DNA from: Ciceribacter sp. L1K22
GTDB lineage: Bacteria > Pseudomonadota > Alphaproteobacteria > Rhizobiales > Rhizobiaceae
Assembly (NCBI RefSeq): GCF_017599385.1
Contig: NZ_JAGFPK010000001.1
Span: 3,146,483 to 3,210,482, forward strand
DNA length: 64,000 nucleotides
Direction: 5' to 3'
Shown here: one piece after another, positions 31,141 through 40,706 of the stretch
Position numbering within the stretch: position 1 is the first letter of the stretch
How the letters are laid out: each line of letters opens with the position of its first letter
Notes under the pieces: generated by a model
Told to the model about the DNA's origin: nothing
The model's input: only the letters and a program-made list of their open reading frames with translations
The model's database searches: none
Program-made: the position numbers and the translations under genes

Positions 31141-32679
31141 TCACCGAACCAGCAAGGCGTAACGCAGGATACCGGCGAAACGATTTGGAATTCGACCAGC
31201 AGCCCAATCCGCAATCATTGCGCGGTCCTCGGCTGGAATGGCAGTCAAGGCCAAAAGACCGACGCCGTAAACGACGGCACCTGCGACGATGCCAAGCAAC
31301 ATGCCGGATGGTCCAGGCAACCACCACATGCAGGCGCGCGCAGCCGCAGCGCAGAGCGCCGCCGCCGCAAGGACCTTGAAGAGACCCGCGAGCCTGAACG
31401 ATACCCCCAGCACGCGTTTGCAGAAGATAGCGTAGAAGACCATGGTGCCGACCGACACTGCTCCCTTCGCCCAGGCCGCGCCCTCACCGCCATAACGTGG
31501 CACCACCAGCATCAGCAGTATGACCGATATCAGTCCGCTGACGATCGACAGCCGCAACGCCTCGCTGCTGCGCTCCGTCGCCAGCAGCAGTCGTCCCGGA
31601 ACATATTCAAGTGCCTGCGACAGGCAGAAAACCAGGAGAACAACAGAAACGGATATGGACGGAGTAAACTCTGCTCCGAACAGGAACGGGATAAGAACCG
31701 GGGCAATGGCAGCTCCCCCGAAACTGATAGGCGCAAGCACGATCGTCATGCCAAGCAGGCTGCGATTGAAAACGCGCGTCAGGGCTTCCCTGTCGCCACG
31801 ATCGTAATGATGCCCGAGATAGGGAACGAGCGTCGCGACCAGAAAGAGCGCGACCTGGATAACCATGCCGCTCATAGTGATCCCGATACTGTAGAAACCG
31901 ACATCGGAAAGCGTGAAGAACAGGCCGATCAACGCAAGTTCGATGCGAGAACTCAAGATGGCCGACAACCCGCCCGACAGCCAGTTGTCGCGGGCGTAGC
32001 GGCGCATGGCGGGTGTGACGACAGATGGCGCTGCCGGTCCCTTGCTCATGTAGCGGCGCAATGACAGCGCTTGCGGCAGGTGGCGAAGAGCGTGGCCGAA
32101 AATCGCACCAGCCGGCCCAAGCAGCAGGCCGCCAACAAGAACGGAAAACGGTTGAATCAACGATCCGACGGCGGCGTAGAAAGTGCTTTCACGAAACCGG
32201 CCAAGCCCTTCGGCTGCGGCGAGCGCCATCGTCGAGTAGCCATAGGTCAGGAACAGTACGGTCGTCGCAATCCACATAAGACTGCTCTCGCCATTTCCCT
32301 GAAGGCCGATCCAGATCGCGTAGGCGCAGAGTGCTGCTCCGACTATCCCCGTCGAAAGCGCGAAACGGCGTGTCAGAACGTTAACCAGGCCACCACCTTC
32401 AGGTCCACCCTCGGTGCGCGCGATAAAGCGCAGAACGGTGTGCGGCATGCCGAAGCCTGACACGAGCGTTGCAAGTGACATGATCCAGAGCGCATAGGCG
32501 ACGAGACCGGCTCCCTCGACACCAAGCAGTCGCGCCACGAGCACGCTGCTCCCAAGTCCCGCGACCAGTGACAGCAGACCGGCAGCGGTATTGATCAGCG
32601 ATGAGCTCAGCATAGACTGCATGGGCTGGGAAACGTCTCCGTGGCGCCGGCGGCGTCCTGCATCGGACAGCACACCCAT
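31141..32679 (-). CDS. oligosaccharide flippase (Wzx-like, MATE/MVF superfamily)
   Basis: 512 residues from ATG 32679 with GAAGGAC upstream; ATG 32622 is an alternative. About twelve to fourteen hydrophobic segments begin LSSSLINTAAGLLSLVAGLG SS, with LVARLLGVEGAGLVAYALW, typical of polysaccharide flippases. It would move lipid-linked oligosaccharides across the inner membrane. It is the first gene of the leftward unit and divergent from the TupA-like gene with a 140-base gap. Confidence 0.88.
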   Translation of the reverse strand: MGVLSDAGRRRRHGDVSQPMQSMLSSSLINTAAGLLSLVAGLGSSVLVARLLGVEGAGLVAYALWIMSLATLVSGFGMPHTVLRFIARTEGGPEGGGLVNVLTRRFALSTGIVGAALCAYAIWIGLQGNGESSLMWIATTVLFLTYGYSTMALAAAEGLGRFRESTFYAAVGSLIQPFSVLVGGLLLGPAGAIFGHALRHLPQALSLRRYMSKGPAAPSVVTPAMRRYARDNWLSGGLSAILSSRIELALIGLFFTLSDVGFYSIGITMSGMVIQVALFLVATLVPYLGHHYDRGDREALTRVFNRSLLGMTIVLAPISFGGAAIAPVLIPFLFGAEFTPSISVSVVLLVFCLSQALEYVPGRLLLATERSSEALRLSIVSGLISVILLMLVVPRYGGEGAAWAKGAVSVGTMVFYAIFCKRVLGVSFRLAGLFKVLAAAALCAAAARACMWWLPGPSGMLLGIVAGAVVYGVGLLALTAIPAEDRAMIADWAAGRIPNRFAGILRYALLVR

Positions 32680-32819
32680 AAGCCGTAGTCCTTCGGGTTT
32701 AATATTCTGTTTCCCTTTCGCATGCCGCCTTTTTCTTTGCGGTGCACACTTAACCGGGGCTTAATGATGCGACGTTAGCGTGGAAGATGCGGACTGACAT
32801 AGTTCGCGAAGGATCCCCG

Positions 32820-33743
32820 ATGCCCGACATTTCCCTTTCCTCGCATCACGAAAGCTGGCTGAAAACAAAGCTGCAGCATCTGTTCTGGCGCCTGATTTCA
32901 AGGTTGCCGGACCGGCCTTATCTGCGCTGGAAATACTTCTCTATGGCCGGGCGCTTCCCTGATCTCGATCGTCCGACGCTGTTCAGCGAGAAGGTCCAGG
33001 TCCGCAAACTTTACGACCGAAACCCGCTTTACCCCGTGATGGTCGACAAGCATGGCGCTAAAAAACTGATCGCGGATCGAGTGGGTGAGCGCTACGTCGT
33101 TCCAACATATTGGGCGGGCGAGGATTTGACGACGGTCGACTGGTCGAACGTGCCCTTGCCAGCGGTCGTCAAACCCACACATGCGTCCGGATGCGGCGCC
33201 TTCCTTCACCGGCAGGCGGATATTGACGCGCTTTTATCCGCGAATCCCACCGGGGAATGGCTGAATCTCAAGTACCACCGCATCAATCGCGAGTGGGCCT
33301 ACGGCCAGTTCAAGCCGCTGATCATCATCGAGAAAATGTTGGTCGAGCACGGGGATGCCCCGGACGATTTCCGATTCTTCGTGTTTAACGGTCAAATTTC
33401 CCATATTGAAGTCCGGCTTCGACGCGGCGGCGAAGGCTACGAGTGCAACTATACGCCCGATTGGCAACGAATGGAGTTCGACACCGGCTACTACCGGTCC
33501 TACCCTGCACTGTCCAAACCGGATCAGTTGCCGGAGATGATCGAGGTAGTGAAAGGGATTGCCGCCGATAGCGACTTCATGCGTGTCGACCTCTACATTT
33601 GCGAAGGGCGCATCTATGTCGGCGAACTGACGCTCTATCCGGGTGGCGGTTTCAAGGGTTGCGTTGCCGACGAATATGACGCGATGCTGGGTGCGAAATG
33701 GAAGCAGACGCTCACGCCGGCGCACGGATCGGCCGAGACATGA
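32820..33743 (+). CDS. TupA-like ATP-grasp protein
   Basis: 307 residues from ATG 32820 with GAAGGA upstream. It is a TupA (teichuronopeptide-type) ATP-grasp protein: YLRWKYFSMAGRFPDLDRPT, LFSEKVQVRKLYDRNPLYPV, DKHGAKKLIADRVGERYVVP, VVKPTHASGCGAF, PLIIIEKMLV, DDFRFFVFNG and VDLYICEGRIYVGELTLYPG. Proteins of this family in glycan clusters are thought to attach amino acids to sugars by amide bonds. Seven bases separate it from the GumK-like gene. Confidence 0.85.
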   Translation: MPDISLSSHHESWLKTKLQHLFWRLISRLPDRPYLRWKYFSMAGRFPDLDRPTLFSEKVQVRKLYDRNPLYPVMVDKHGAKKLIADRVGERYVVPTYWAGEDLTTVDWSNVPLPAVVKPTHASGCGAFLHRQADIDALLSANPTGEWLNLKYHRINREWAYGQFKPLIIIEKMLVEHGDAPDDFRFFVFNGQISHIEVRLRRGGEGYECNYTPDWQRMEFDTGYYRSYPALSKPDQLPEMIEVVKGIAADSDFMRVDLYICEGRIYVGELTLYPGGGFKGCVADEYDAMLGAKWKQTLTPAHGSAET

Positions 33744-33750
33744 CGAACCG

Positions 33751-34860
33751 ATGAAATTCCTGTTCCTCTCGACGCACGCGTTTCTGCCGACGACACGCAA
33801 GACCAGTGTGCATTTCGTCTCGGAGGCGCTTGCCGAGCGGGGGCATGATGTCTCGACGATCAGCGTCGGCTACAGCCGCCTCACCGCCCTCAAGAAGCCG
33901 GAACTGCACGCGCAACTCTCGGCCGATCAGAAAAACCGCTTCGTCGAAAGCCGCCCGCGATATCGATCGGCCTGCTACCTGCCGCCGCTCCATCCGTTCA
34001 GTTCCGGCAACGCCCATATCAACAGGCTGACCGCCCTATTTTTCCCGCTCTATGGCAACCTGTTGCCGGGCTTCTTCCGTGAAGCGATCCGCGACGCGGA
34101 TGTCGTGGCGATCGAGTCCGGCACGGCGATCGCCTTCTTCGATGCCGTCCGCCGCTTCAATCCCCGCGCCCGCACGCTTTACTTCAACCGGGATCGGCTG
34201 GATACGGTGGGCGCGTCGACCTATCTCCAGGCCCTGGAACAGCGCGTGTCGCCGCAATTTGATCGTGTTATCGTTCCGTCTCCGAAGATGGCTGAACACC
34301 TGCCGCCGAAAAGCCGCGTCGTCTATATCCCGCAGGGCATCGACAAGGCTGGCTTCGACGCATGCGATACCTCACCCTTCGCGGCGGGAACGAAAAACGC
34401 CGTGTCCGTCGGAAATATGCTCTTCGATCGCGAAGCGGTCGTGGCGATGGCGTCGAGCAGTCCGAATGTGACCTTCCATTTCTTTGGCGCGGGAATACCC
34501 GAGGATCTGCCGGCGAACGCGGTGGTCTACGGCGAAAAGCCGTTCCTGGACATAATACCGTTCATCAAGTTCGCAAATTTCGGGATTGCCCCCTACCGGC
34601 TCAGCGAGCGCGAGCTCTACCTCGCCCAGTCCAGCCTGAAGCTGCAGCAATACAGCTATTGCCTTCTGCCAATCATGGTACCGAACCTGCTGGAGGGTAG
34701 CCGCGCCAATCTGGTTTGCTACGGCCAGCATGGCGAGCCCGACTGGACGGGCAAGGTGGCAAGGGCCGCTTCCATGCCGCATGAGGAGAACTGGCGAGAC
34801 GGCATTCTGACCTGGGCAGAAGTGGCCGGCCGCATCGAAGAGGAAATCGCCGCTCTCTGA
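33751..34860 (+). CDS. GumK-like (GT70) glycosyltransferase
   Basis: 369 residues from ATG 33751; an in-frame ATG at 33643 lies inside the TupA-like gene. A GT-B fold is suggested by MKFLFLSTHAFLPTTRKTSV at the start and, in the second half, VYIPQGIDKAGFD, VSVGNMLFDREAVVAMAS, VVYGEKPFLDIIPFIKFANF and IAPYRLSERELYLAQSSLKL. This resembles the GumK family of membrane-associated beta-glucuronosyltransferases in exopolysaccharide synthesis. With TupA it suggests a uronic-acid sugar carrying an amino acid amide. Confidence 0.8.
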   Translation: MKFLFLSTHAFLPTTRKTSVHFVSEALAERGHDVSTISVGYSRLTALKKPELHAQLSADQKNRFVESRPRYRSACYLPPLHPFSSGNAHINRLTALFFPLYGNLLPGFFREAIRDADVVAIESGTAIAFFDAVRRFNPRARTLYFNRDRLDTVGASTYLQALEQRVSPQFDRVIVPSPKMAEHLPPKSRVVYIPQGIDKAGFDACDTSPFAAGTKNAVSVGNMLFDREAVVAMASSSPNVTFHFFGAGIPEDLPANAVVYGEKPFLDIIPFIKFANFGIAPYRLSERELYLAQSSLKLQQYSYCLLPIMVPNLLEGSRANLVCYGQHGEPDWTGKVARAASMPHEENWRDGILTWAEVAGRIEEEIAAL

Positions 34861-34960
34861 GGCGGGCGGGCCGTCCATTTGTCGCACCACCCGCGATGAC
34901 GACGCGCTTGCGCGGCGAGAGCTGTCGGGGCAAAAACGCGTCAGTTGCGAAAGGACGACC

Positions 34961-35350
34961 GTGACACAAGAGACGATCACCCTCTATGAGGCCATAGGCG
35001 GCGACGATACCGTGAAGGCGCTGACCCGGCGGTTCTACGAGCTGATGGACACGCTTCCCGAGGCAGCAAGGTGCCGGGCCATTCATCCTTCGAACCTCGC
35101 GGAAAGCGAGGAGAAACTCTACGAGTATCTGAGCGGCTATCTCGGTGGCCCGTCTCTCTACATCGAAAAACGCGGGCATCCTATGCTGCGCCGTCGCCAT
35201 TTCGTCGCTGAGATCGGAGCCGAAGAACGCGATGAGTGGCTGCTCTGCTTCCGTCGCGCCATGGACGACACGATCGCCAACGAAAAACTCCGCGACATCA
35301 TCTGGGAGCCGGTCGAACGGCTTGCGCACCACATGCAGAACAAGGAGTGA
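34961..35350 (+). CDS. group II truncated haemoglobin
   Basis: 129 residues from GTG 34961 with AAAGGAC upstream. It matches TrHbII proteins: ITLYEAIGGDDTVKALTRRF, YEYLSGYLGGPSLYIEKRGH, PMLRRRHFVAEIGAEERDEW, LLCFRRAMDD. The Tyr and proximal His (RRRHF) and Trp (DEWLLC) fit the family. It binds oxygen or NO and may detoxify NO or peroxide. The DUF423 gene starts five bases after its stop. Confidence 0.9.
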   Translation: MTQETITLYEAIGGDDTVKALTRRFYELMDTLPEAARCRAIHPSNLAESEEKLYEYLSGYLGGPSLYIEKRGHPMLRRRHFVAEIGAEERDEWLLCFRRAMDDTIANEKLRDIIWEPVERLAHHMQNKE

Positions 35351-35355
35351 GCCAC

Positions 35356-35724
35356 ATGGATCTGCCGGAACGCCTGAGTCCATTGGTTGGCGTGCTCGCC
35401 GGGCTGATCGGCATGGCCGGGGTAGGCCTTGCCGCCGCCGCAACCCATGCAGGAGGTGTCCTGCTCGGACCGGCATCGGCCATGTGCCTTGCCCATGCGC
35501 CAGCCATGCTCGCACTGTTCGCGGCGCAACGTCTGCTGCGCACGGCAACTGTTGCGGCGCTGGTGATGGGGCTTGGATGTTGCCTCTTCGCGGGCGACCT
35601 GACGCTCAAGCAGTTCTATGGCGTCGGCATTTTTCCAATGGCAGCACCCATTGGCGGCATGACGATGATGGCCGGATGGCTGCTCGCCGGCGTAGGCGCT
35701 CTCATCCGCCAGCCGAAACGCTGA
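35356..35724 (+). CDS. small membrane protein, DUF423-like
   Basis: 122 residues from ATG 35356. Four hydrophobic segments with Gly/Ala-rich turns are seen (LVGVLAGLIGMAGVGLAAAA, LLGPASAMCLAHAPAMLALF, GMTMMAGWLLAGVGALI). The family assignment to DUF423 is tentative because the usual GAHAL segment is only partly matched (AAATHAGG). It is five bases after the haemoglobin gene and is probably co-transcribed. Confidence 0.6.
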   Translation: MDLPERLSPLVGVLAGLIGMAGVGLAAAATHAGGVLLGPASAMCLAHAPAMLALFAAQRLLRTATVAALVMGLGCCLFAGDLTLKQFYGVGIFPMAAPIGGMTMMAGWLLAGVGALIRQPKR

Positions 35725-35797
35725 GATCGACCAGCAAACACGGTCCGCGGTCGCCGTTTTCGAGACGATCCGCTTAACCGGGATCGGCGGGCCGCGT

Positions 35798-36181
35798 TCA
35801 GAGGCTGCCGGTCTCGCGCTGACCGAACATCAAGAGGTTGCCGTGCGGGTCGCGGACATAGAACCGTGCGATGCCGCCATCGTCTTCGGCTGTGCGCATC
35901 ACACCATCGATGCCACGTGCAACAAGTTCCTCATAGAGACTTGAAACGGAATTGCAGCGGATGAAAACGGAGCTGTTGCTGGACATCAGCGGATCCTCAC
36001 ACTGCCAAAACTGCAATTCCATGCGACCACGCCGAAACACGATGTAGTCTTCACAGGCGACCGGCTTCTGTTCGAAGCCGAGCGCATTGACGTAGAAGTC
36101 GCGGGTCTGCGAGAAATTCAGCGAGGGGAGGATCGGCATGACGTCGACTTCGCTGAAATCGGCCCGGCTCATCTCGTTCAT
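35798..36181 (-). CDS. VOC family protein (glyoxalase / bleomycin resistance-like)
   Basis: 127 residues. The two betaalphabetabetabeta modules are visible: MPILPSLNFSQTRDFYVNAL followed by GFEQKPVACEDYIVFRRGRM, then ELQFWQCEDPLM; the second has IARFYVRDPHGNLLMFGQRE. These are the usual VOC elements, with metal ligand candidates around ELQFW and LLMFGQ. The substrate is unknown; a resistance or isomerase role cannot be chosen. Confidence 0.85.
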   Translation of the reverse strand: MNEMSRADFSEVDVMPILPSLNFSQTRDFYVNALGFEQKPVACEDYIVFRRGRMELQFWQCEDPLMSSNSSVFIRCNSVSSLYEELVARGIDGVMRTAEDDGGIARFYVRDPHGNLLMFGQRETGSL

Positions 36182-36226
36182 GTGAACGTTCCTTGATGAT
36201 CCCTGCTCCGCCGAAGTGCGACCGGA

Positions 36227-36484
36227 TCAGCCGTTCTTCCTCTCGGCATTGCGTTGCCAGCGGGGCGCAGGAAAATTGATGACTACTGCGTCACCCGAGG
36301 GCGACCAGCGAGACATGGGCGCATTGGGTCGCTCATGCAAGCCCGGCAGTTTCACAATCTCGGCACTGTGTTGCAAGTTTGTGTCAGCAGCGGCAAGCCG
36401 CTCGAGAAGCTCCGGTATAAGTCCGTCCCCGTTCTGCTGTGCCAGCTTGTGCAGTCCGGTCATAAAATGCTTCTCGTCACTCAT
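36227..36484 (-). CDS. hypothetical protein, co-translated with DUF2325 gene
   Basis: 85 residues from ATG 36484. The start lies in ATGAGTGA, overlapping the stop of the DUF2325 gene by eight bases; the longer frame from 36502 is less likely. The sequence begins MSDEKHFMTGLHKLAQQNGD and ends with a basic RWQRNAERKNG tail. I recognise no domain. The overlap makes it a partner of the DUF2325 protein. Confidence 0.6.
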   Translation of the reverse strand: MSDEKHFMTGLHKLAQQNGDGLIPELLERLAAADTNLQHSAEIVKLPGLHERPNAPMSRWSPSGDAVVINFPAPRWQRNAERKNG

Positions 36485-36878
36485 TGTTCGCACCTCGGTC
36501 ATTCAGGGTCTGCAGCGCTCGCTCCAGACTGGATTTGCTGCCATTGCGGAGCGGTATGAAGGTCTTTCCGAACTTCTTGCAGCCGGACTTAACCCTCAGA
36601 CACGCATCGTGGCTGATACAGTCGATAGGGCAGAACACGCAGTCGACCGATGGCAGCACGGTGTCGATACGCGATACCGCCTCCCTCAAACCCCCGTCGT
36701 GGTGAATGAGTTCCGCCCCGTGATTGCTTGCAATCTGGCGAAGGTGCGCGACCTGGCAGTCCCGGCCGCCGACATAGAGGAAGCTGCGGATTGTCCGCGA
36801 CGTCGGTTCGTTGACCGCTACATCCTCCGTCCTGCCCGCAAGCTTCTGCGCCGCCTGCTTCTTACCCTTCTTCGCCAT
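36477..36878 (-). CDS. DUF2325 domain protein
   Basis: 133 residues from ATG 36878 (MAKKGKKQAAQKL); a start at 36908 is less likely. The C-terminal ~95 residues match DUF2325: FLYVGGRDCQVAHLRQIASN, AELIHHDGGLREAV, VDCVFCPIDCISHDACLRVK, SGCKKFGKTFIPLRNGSKSS. Cys residues cluster (DCQ, DCVFCPIDC, DACL, SGCKK) and may bind a metal or act as a redox switch. Function is unknown. The basic Lys-rich N-terminus may bind nucleic acid. Confidence 0.7.
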   Translation of the reverse strand: MAKKGKKQAAQKLAGRTEDVAVNEPTSRTIRSFLYVGGRDCQVAHLRQIASNHGAELIHHDGGLREAVSRIDTVLPSVDCVFCPIDCISHDACLRVKSGCKKFGKTFIPLRNGSKSSLERALQTLNDRGANNE

Positions 36879-37002
36879 GAATGCTCCCGATGCTGGCCAC
36901 ACGATCACGGCAATCGCCGATCCTCACGAGTCGGGACCATAATAAACTTGATTTTTCGAGTAAAGATTAAACATGACTTTTCAGGTCATATTTTCACGTC
37001 AC

Positions 37003-37030
37003 AACGCCGGCCCGTTCAAGGACCGGCGTT
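37003..37030 (-). terminator. possible hairpin terminator after pobA
   Basis: An 8-bp inverted repeat AACGCCGG / CCGGCGTT with a 12-base loop lies about 20 bases after the pobA stop. The following minus-strand sequence has no T run, so intrinsic termination is uncertain. Confidence 0.35.
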
Positions 37031-37050
37031 GCCGAGATGAATTTCCATGA

Positions 37051-38328
<1,278 letters not shown>

Positions 38329-38330
38329 TC

Positions 38331-39200
38331 ATGCGCAATGTGCCCACCTACAACCTCTATGGGGAAAACAGCGACGGCAGGCCGGAGTTCTGGCTGCACG
38401 CGGAATCGATCGCCAGCCGCAGCAGCCTCCACCGGTGGGAGATAAAGCCACACCGGCACGGCTCGTTGTTCCAGATCCTGCACATCCGCGCCGGAACGGG
38501 AGAGGTTCTGTTCGACAACCGCTGGCGTCCGCTGGCGGCACCGTGCGTGGTGGTCGTCCCGGAAAAGCACGAACATGGCTTCCGTTTCTCGCGAGATATA
38601 GACGGCGCCGTAATGACCATGGTCACCGACAGGTTTCCCGCCTGCCGGCCGGGTTATTATGGGAATGACGACTGGCTCGCCGCCCCGCACCACCTGCATG
38701 TTCCCGCCGGTCACCCGGACGGCACCTTCCTGATCGCGACGCTGGATCGCATCGAGCGGGAAATCCTGCTCGGGACCGCCGGCCCGGTTGCCCTGATCGA
38801 AAGCCTCCTCACGAGCGCCCTGCTCCTCATCCCCCGCATACTGGGTGAAAGCCCCGGAAGCGCCCTCGATCGCGATCGCACCCGCTTCGCCGAACTGGAA
38901 CGGATGATCCGGGACGGATTTCGAATGCATCTTCCTGTCGAGACCTATGCACGTCGACTCGGCATGACCGCCACCCATCTTAATCGCCTCACCAATGCAG
39001 TTGCCGGCAAGCCGGTAAGCCGGCTGATCGACGAGCGGATTATGACCGAAGCCAAGCGCGACCTCGCCTTCACAGCGATCAGCATCAGGCAGATCGCCGA
39101 GAGCCTCGGCTTCGATGACCAGGCCTATTTCAGCCGCTTCTTCACCCGTCATGCAGGCGTCTCGCCACGTGCCTGGCGCGATCGGGAACGTGCGGACTGA
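38331..39200 (+). CDS. pobR: AraC family regulator of pobA
   Basis: 289 residues from ATG 38331. The N-terminal cupin-like sensor domain includes LHRWEIKPHRHGSLFQILHI and VVVPEKHEHGFRFSRD. Two helix-turn-helix motifs lie at the C-terminus: ETYARRLGMTATHLNRLTNA and SIRQIAESLGFDDQAYFSRF. The 110-base gap to divergent pobA is the usual place of the PobR operator; I cannot point to the exact site. It would activate pobA with 4-hydroxybenzoate. Confidence 0.85.
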   Translation: MRNVPTYNLYGENSDGRPEFWLHAESIASRSSLHRWEIKPHRHGSLFQILHIRAGTGEVLFDNRWRPLAAPCVVVVPEKHEHGFRFSRDIDGAVMTMVTDRFPACRPGYYGNDDWLAAPHHLHVPAGHPDGTFLIATLDRIEREILLGTAGPVALIESLLTSALLLIPRILGESPGSALDRDRTRFAELERMIRDGFRMHLPVETYARRLGMTATHLNRLTNAVAGKPVSRLIDERIMTEAKRDLAFTAISIRQIAESLGFDDQAYFSRFFTRHAGVSPRAWRDRERAD

Positions 39201-39253
39201 TGCCCGCAGAAACCCCGGCGCCACAGGCAATCTGGTGCGAAAAACTCCAAAAT

Positions 39254-39269
39254 TTTACCGTTTGATAAA
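39254..39269 (+). promoter_or_regulatory. RutR-like operator upstream of preT
   Basis: TTTACCGTTTGATAAA resembles the RutR consensus TTGACCA-NN-TGGTCAA at 10 of 14 specified bases and shares the TTTACC half with the site at 47435-47450. It ends 58 bases before the preT start. A neighbouring perfect palindrome GATAAAA-T-TTTTATC covers 39264-39278. Confidence 0.4.
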
Positions 39270-39327
39270 ATTTTTATCCTGAGTTACCGTGTGTGCAATC
39301 GCACCTAAAAAAACAGAGGGAACTCAG

Positions 39328-40689
39328 ATGCGACGACTGGAACCGGGCCTGAAGGCCGGGCGGCTCGATGCTGCCGACTATGCAAGAAATTTTTCCGATC
39401 TTCATCCACCCTTGGGTGATCACGAGGCACTGGTTGCATCCGACCGGTGCTACTTCTGTTACGACGCGCCGTGCATGACGGCCTGTCCGACCTCGATCGA
39501 CATTCCGCTCTTCATCCGGCAGATCTCGACTGGCAATCCGCTGGGTTCGGCGAAGACGATCTTCGACCAGAACATTCTTGGCGGCATGTGCGCCCGCGTC
39601 TGTCCGACCGAGCAACTCTGCGAGGAAGTCTGCGTCCGCAATACCGCCGAGGAACGCCCCGTCGAGATCGGCCGTCTTCAGCGCTATGCGACTGACGTGG
39701 CGATCGCCGAGGGCCGGCAGTTCTACACGGCAGGCCCCGAAACCGGCAAAAAAGTCGCTGTGGTCGGCGCCGGTCCCGCCGGCCTCGCCTGCGCCCACCG
39801 GCTCGCCATGGCCGGCCATTTCGTCACGATCTACGACCATAGGGAGAAAGCCGGCGGTCTGAACGAATACGGCATCGCCGCGTACAAGACGACCAACGAC
39901 TTTGCCCAGCGGGAAGTCGATTACATCCTGTCGATCGGCAATATCGATGTCGTCAACGGCGAGATGCTGGGGCGGGATTTCACGCTTCCGGATCTGCAGG
40001 CAAAGTTCGACGCGGTGTTCCTCGGCGCTGGTCTCGGCAACGTCAACGCGCTGAACATCCCGGGCGCGCAGATCAATGGCGTGGTCGATGCGGTCGAGTT
40101 CATCGCGAACCTGCGCGAAGCCAATGACAAGGCCGATGTTCCCGTCGGCCGCGACGTGGTGGTGATCGGCGGCGGGATGACCGCGATCGACGCGGCCGTT
40201 CAATGCAAGCTGCTCGGAGCAGAAAACGTCACCATCTGCTATCGCCGCGGCAAGGAACACATGAACGCCTCGGAGTTCGAGCAGGACCTCGCTGCCTCGA
40301 AGGGCGTTCACATTCGCCACTGGCTGCAGCCGAAGGAGATCGCCCACCATCACGGACACTGCTCGGCGATCACCTTCGAATACACCCATCTCGAAAACGG
40401 GGTGATGAAGGGCACGGGGCATACGGCAGAGATCAAGGCCGACCAGATCCTCGTCGCGATCGGCCAGAAGCTCGATCCGCTCGGCCTGGACAGCCTTCGC
40501 CTTGAAGGCGGCAAGATCGCGATCGATGGCGAGGGACGCACCTCCATTGCGGGCGTGTGGGCCGGCGGCGACTGCGCCACCGGCGGCAAGGACCTCACCG
40601 TCTCCGCCGTCGCCATGGGCCGCGACGCGGCCAAAAGCATCAACCGCTCTCTCGCCGCATCTGCGGCGGGCGTGACCGCTGTCGCCTAA
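39328..40689 (+). CDS. preT: NAD-dependent dihydropyrimidine dehydrogenase, flavoprotein subunit
   Basis: 453 residues from ATG 39328 with AGAGGGA upstream. The N-terminal Fe-S domain has CYFCYDAPCMTACPTSID and CARVCPTEQLCEEVC, which carry clusters. Two nucleotide-binding folds follow: KKVAVVGAGPAGLACAHRLA for FAD and VVVIGGGMTAIDAAVQCKLL for NAD(P), with GVWAGGDC near the end. It passes electrons from NADH to PreA, which reduces uracil or thymine. The gap to preA is 17 bases. A RutR-like site lies upstream. Confidence 0.93.
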   Translation: MRRLEPGLKAGRLDAADYARNFSDLHPPLGDHEALVASDRCYFCYDAPCMTACPTSIDIPLFIRQISTGNPLGSAKTIFDQNILGGMCARVCPTEQLCEEVCVRNTAEERPVEIGRLQRYATDVAIAEGRQFYTAGPETGKKVAVVGAGPAGLACAHRLAMAGHFVTIYDHREKAGGLNEYGIAAYKTTNDFAQREVDYILSIGNIDVVNGEMLGRDFTLPDLQAKFDAVFLGAGLGNVNALNIPGAQINGVVDAVEFIANLREANDKADVPVGRDVVVIGGGMTAIDAAVQCKLLGAENVTICYRRGKEHMNASEFEQDLAASKGVHIRHWLQPKEIAHHHGHCSAITFEYTHLENGVMKGTGHTAEIKADQILVAIGQKLDPLGLDSLRLEGGKIAIDGEGRTSIAGVWAGGDCATGGKDLTVSAVAMGRDAAKSINRSLAASAAGVTAVA

Positions 40690-40706
40690 CCGATCGGGAG
40701 AGACAC

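Noticed and set aside
39264..39278. GATAAAA-T-TTTTATC palindrome as a separate operator
   Set aside because: It overlaps the better supported RutR-like site and AT-rich palindromes of this size are common near promoters; noted but not called.
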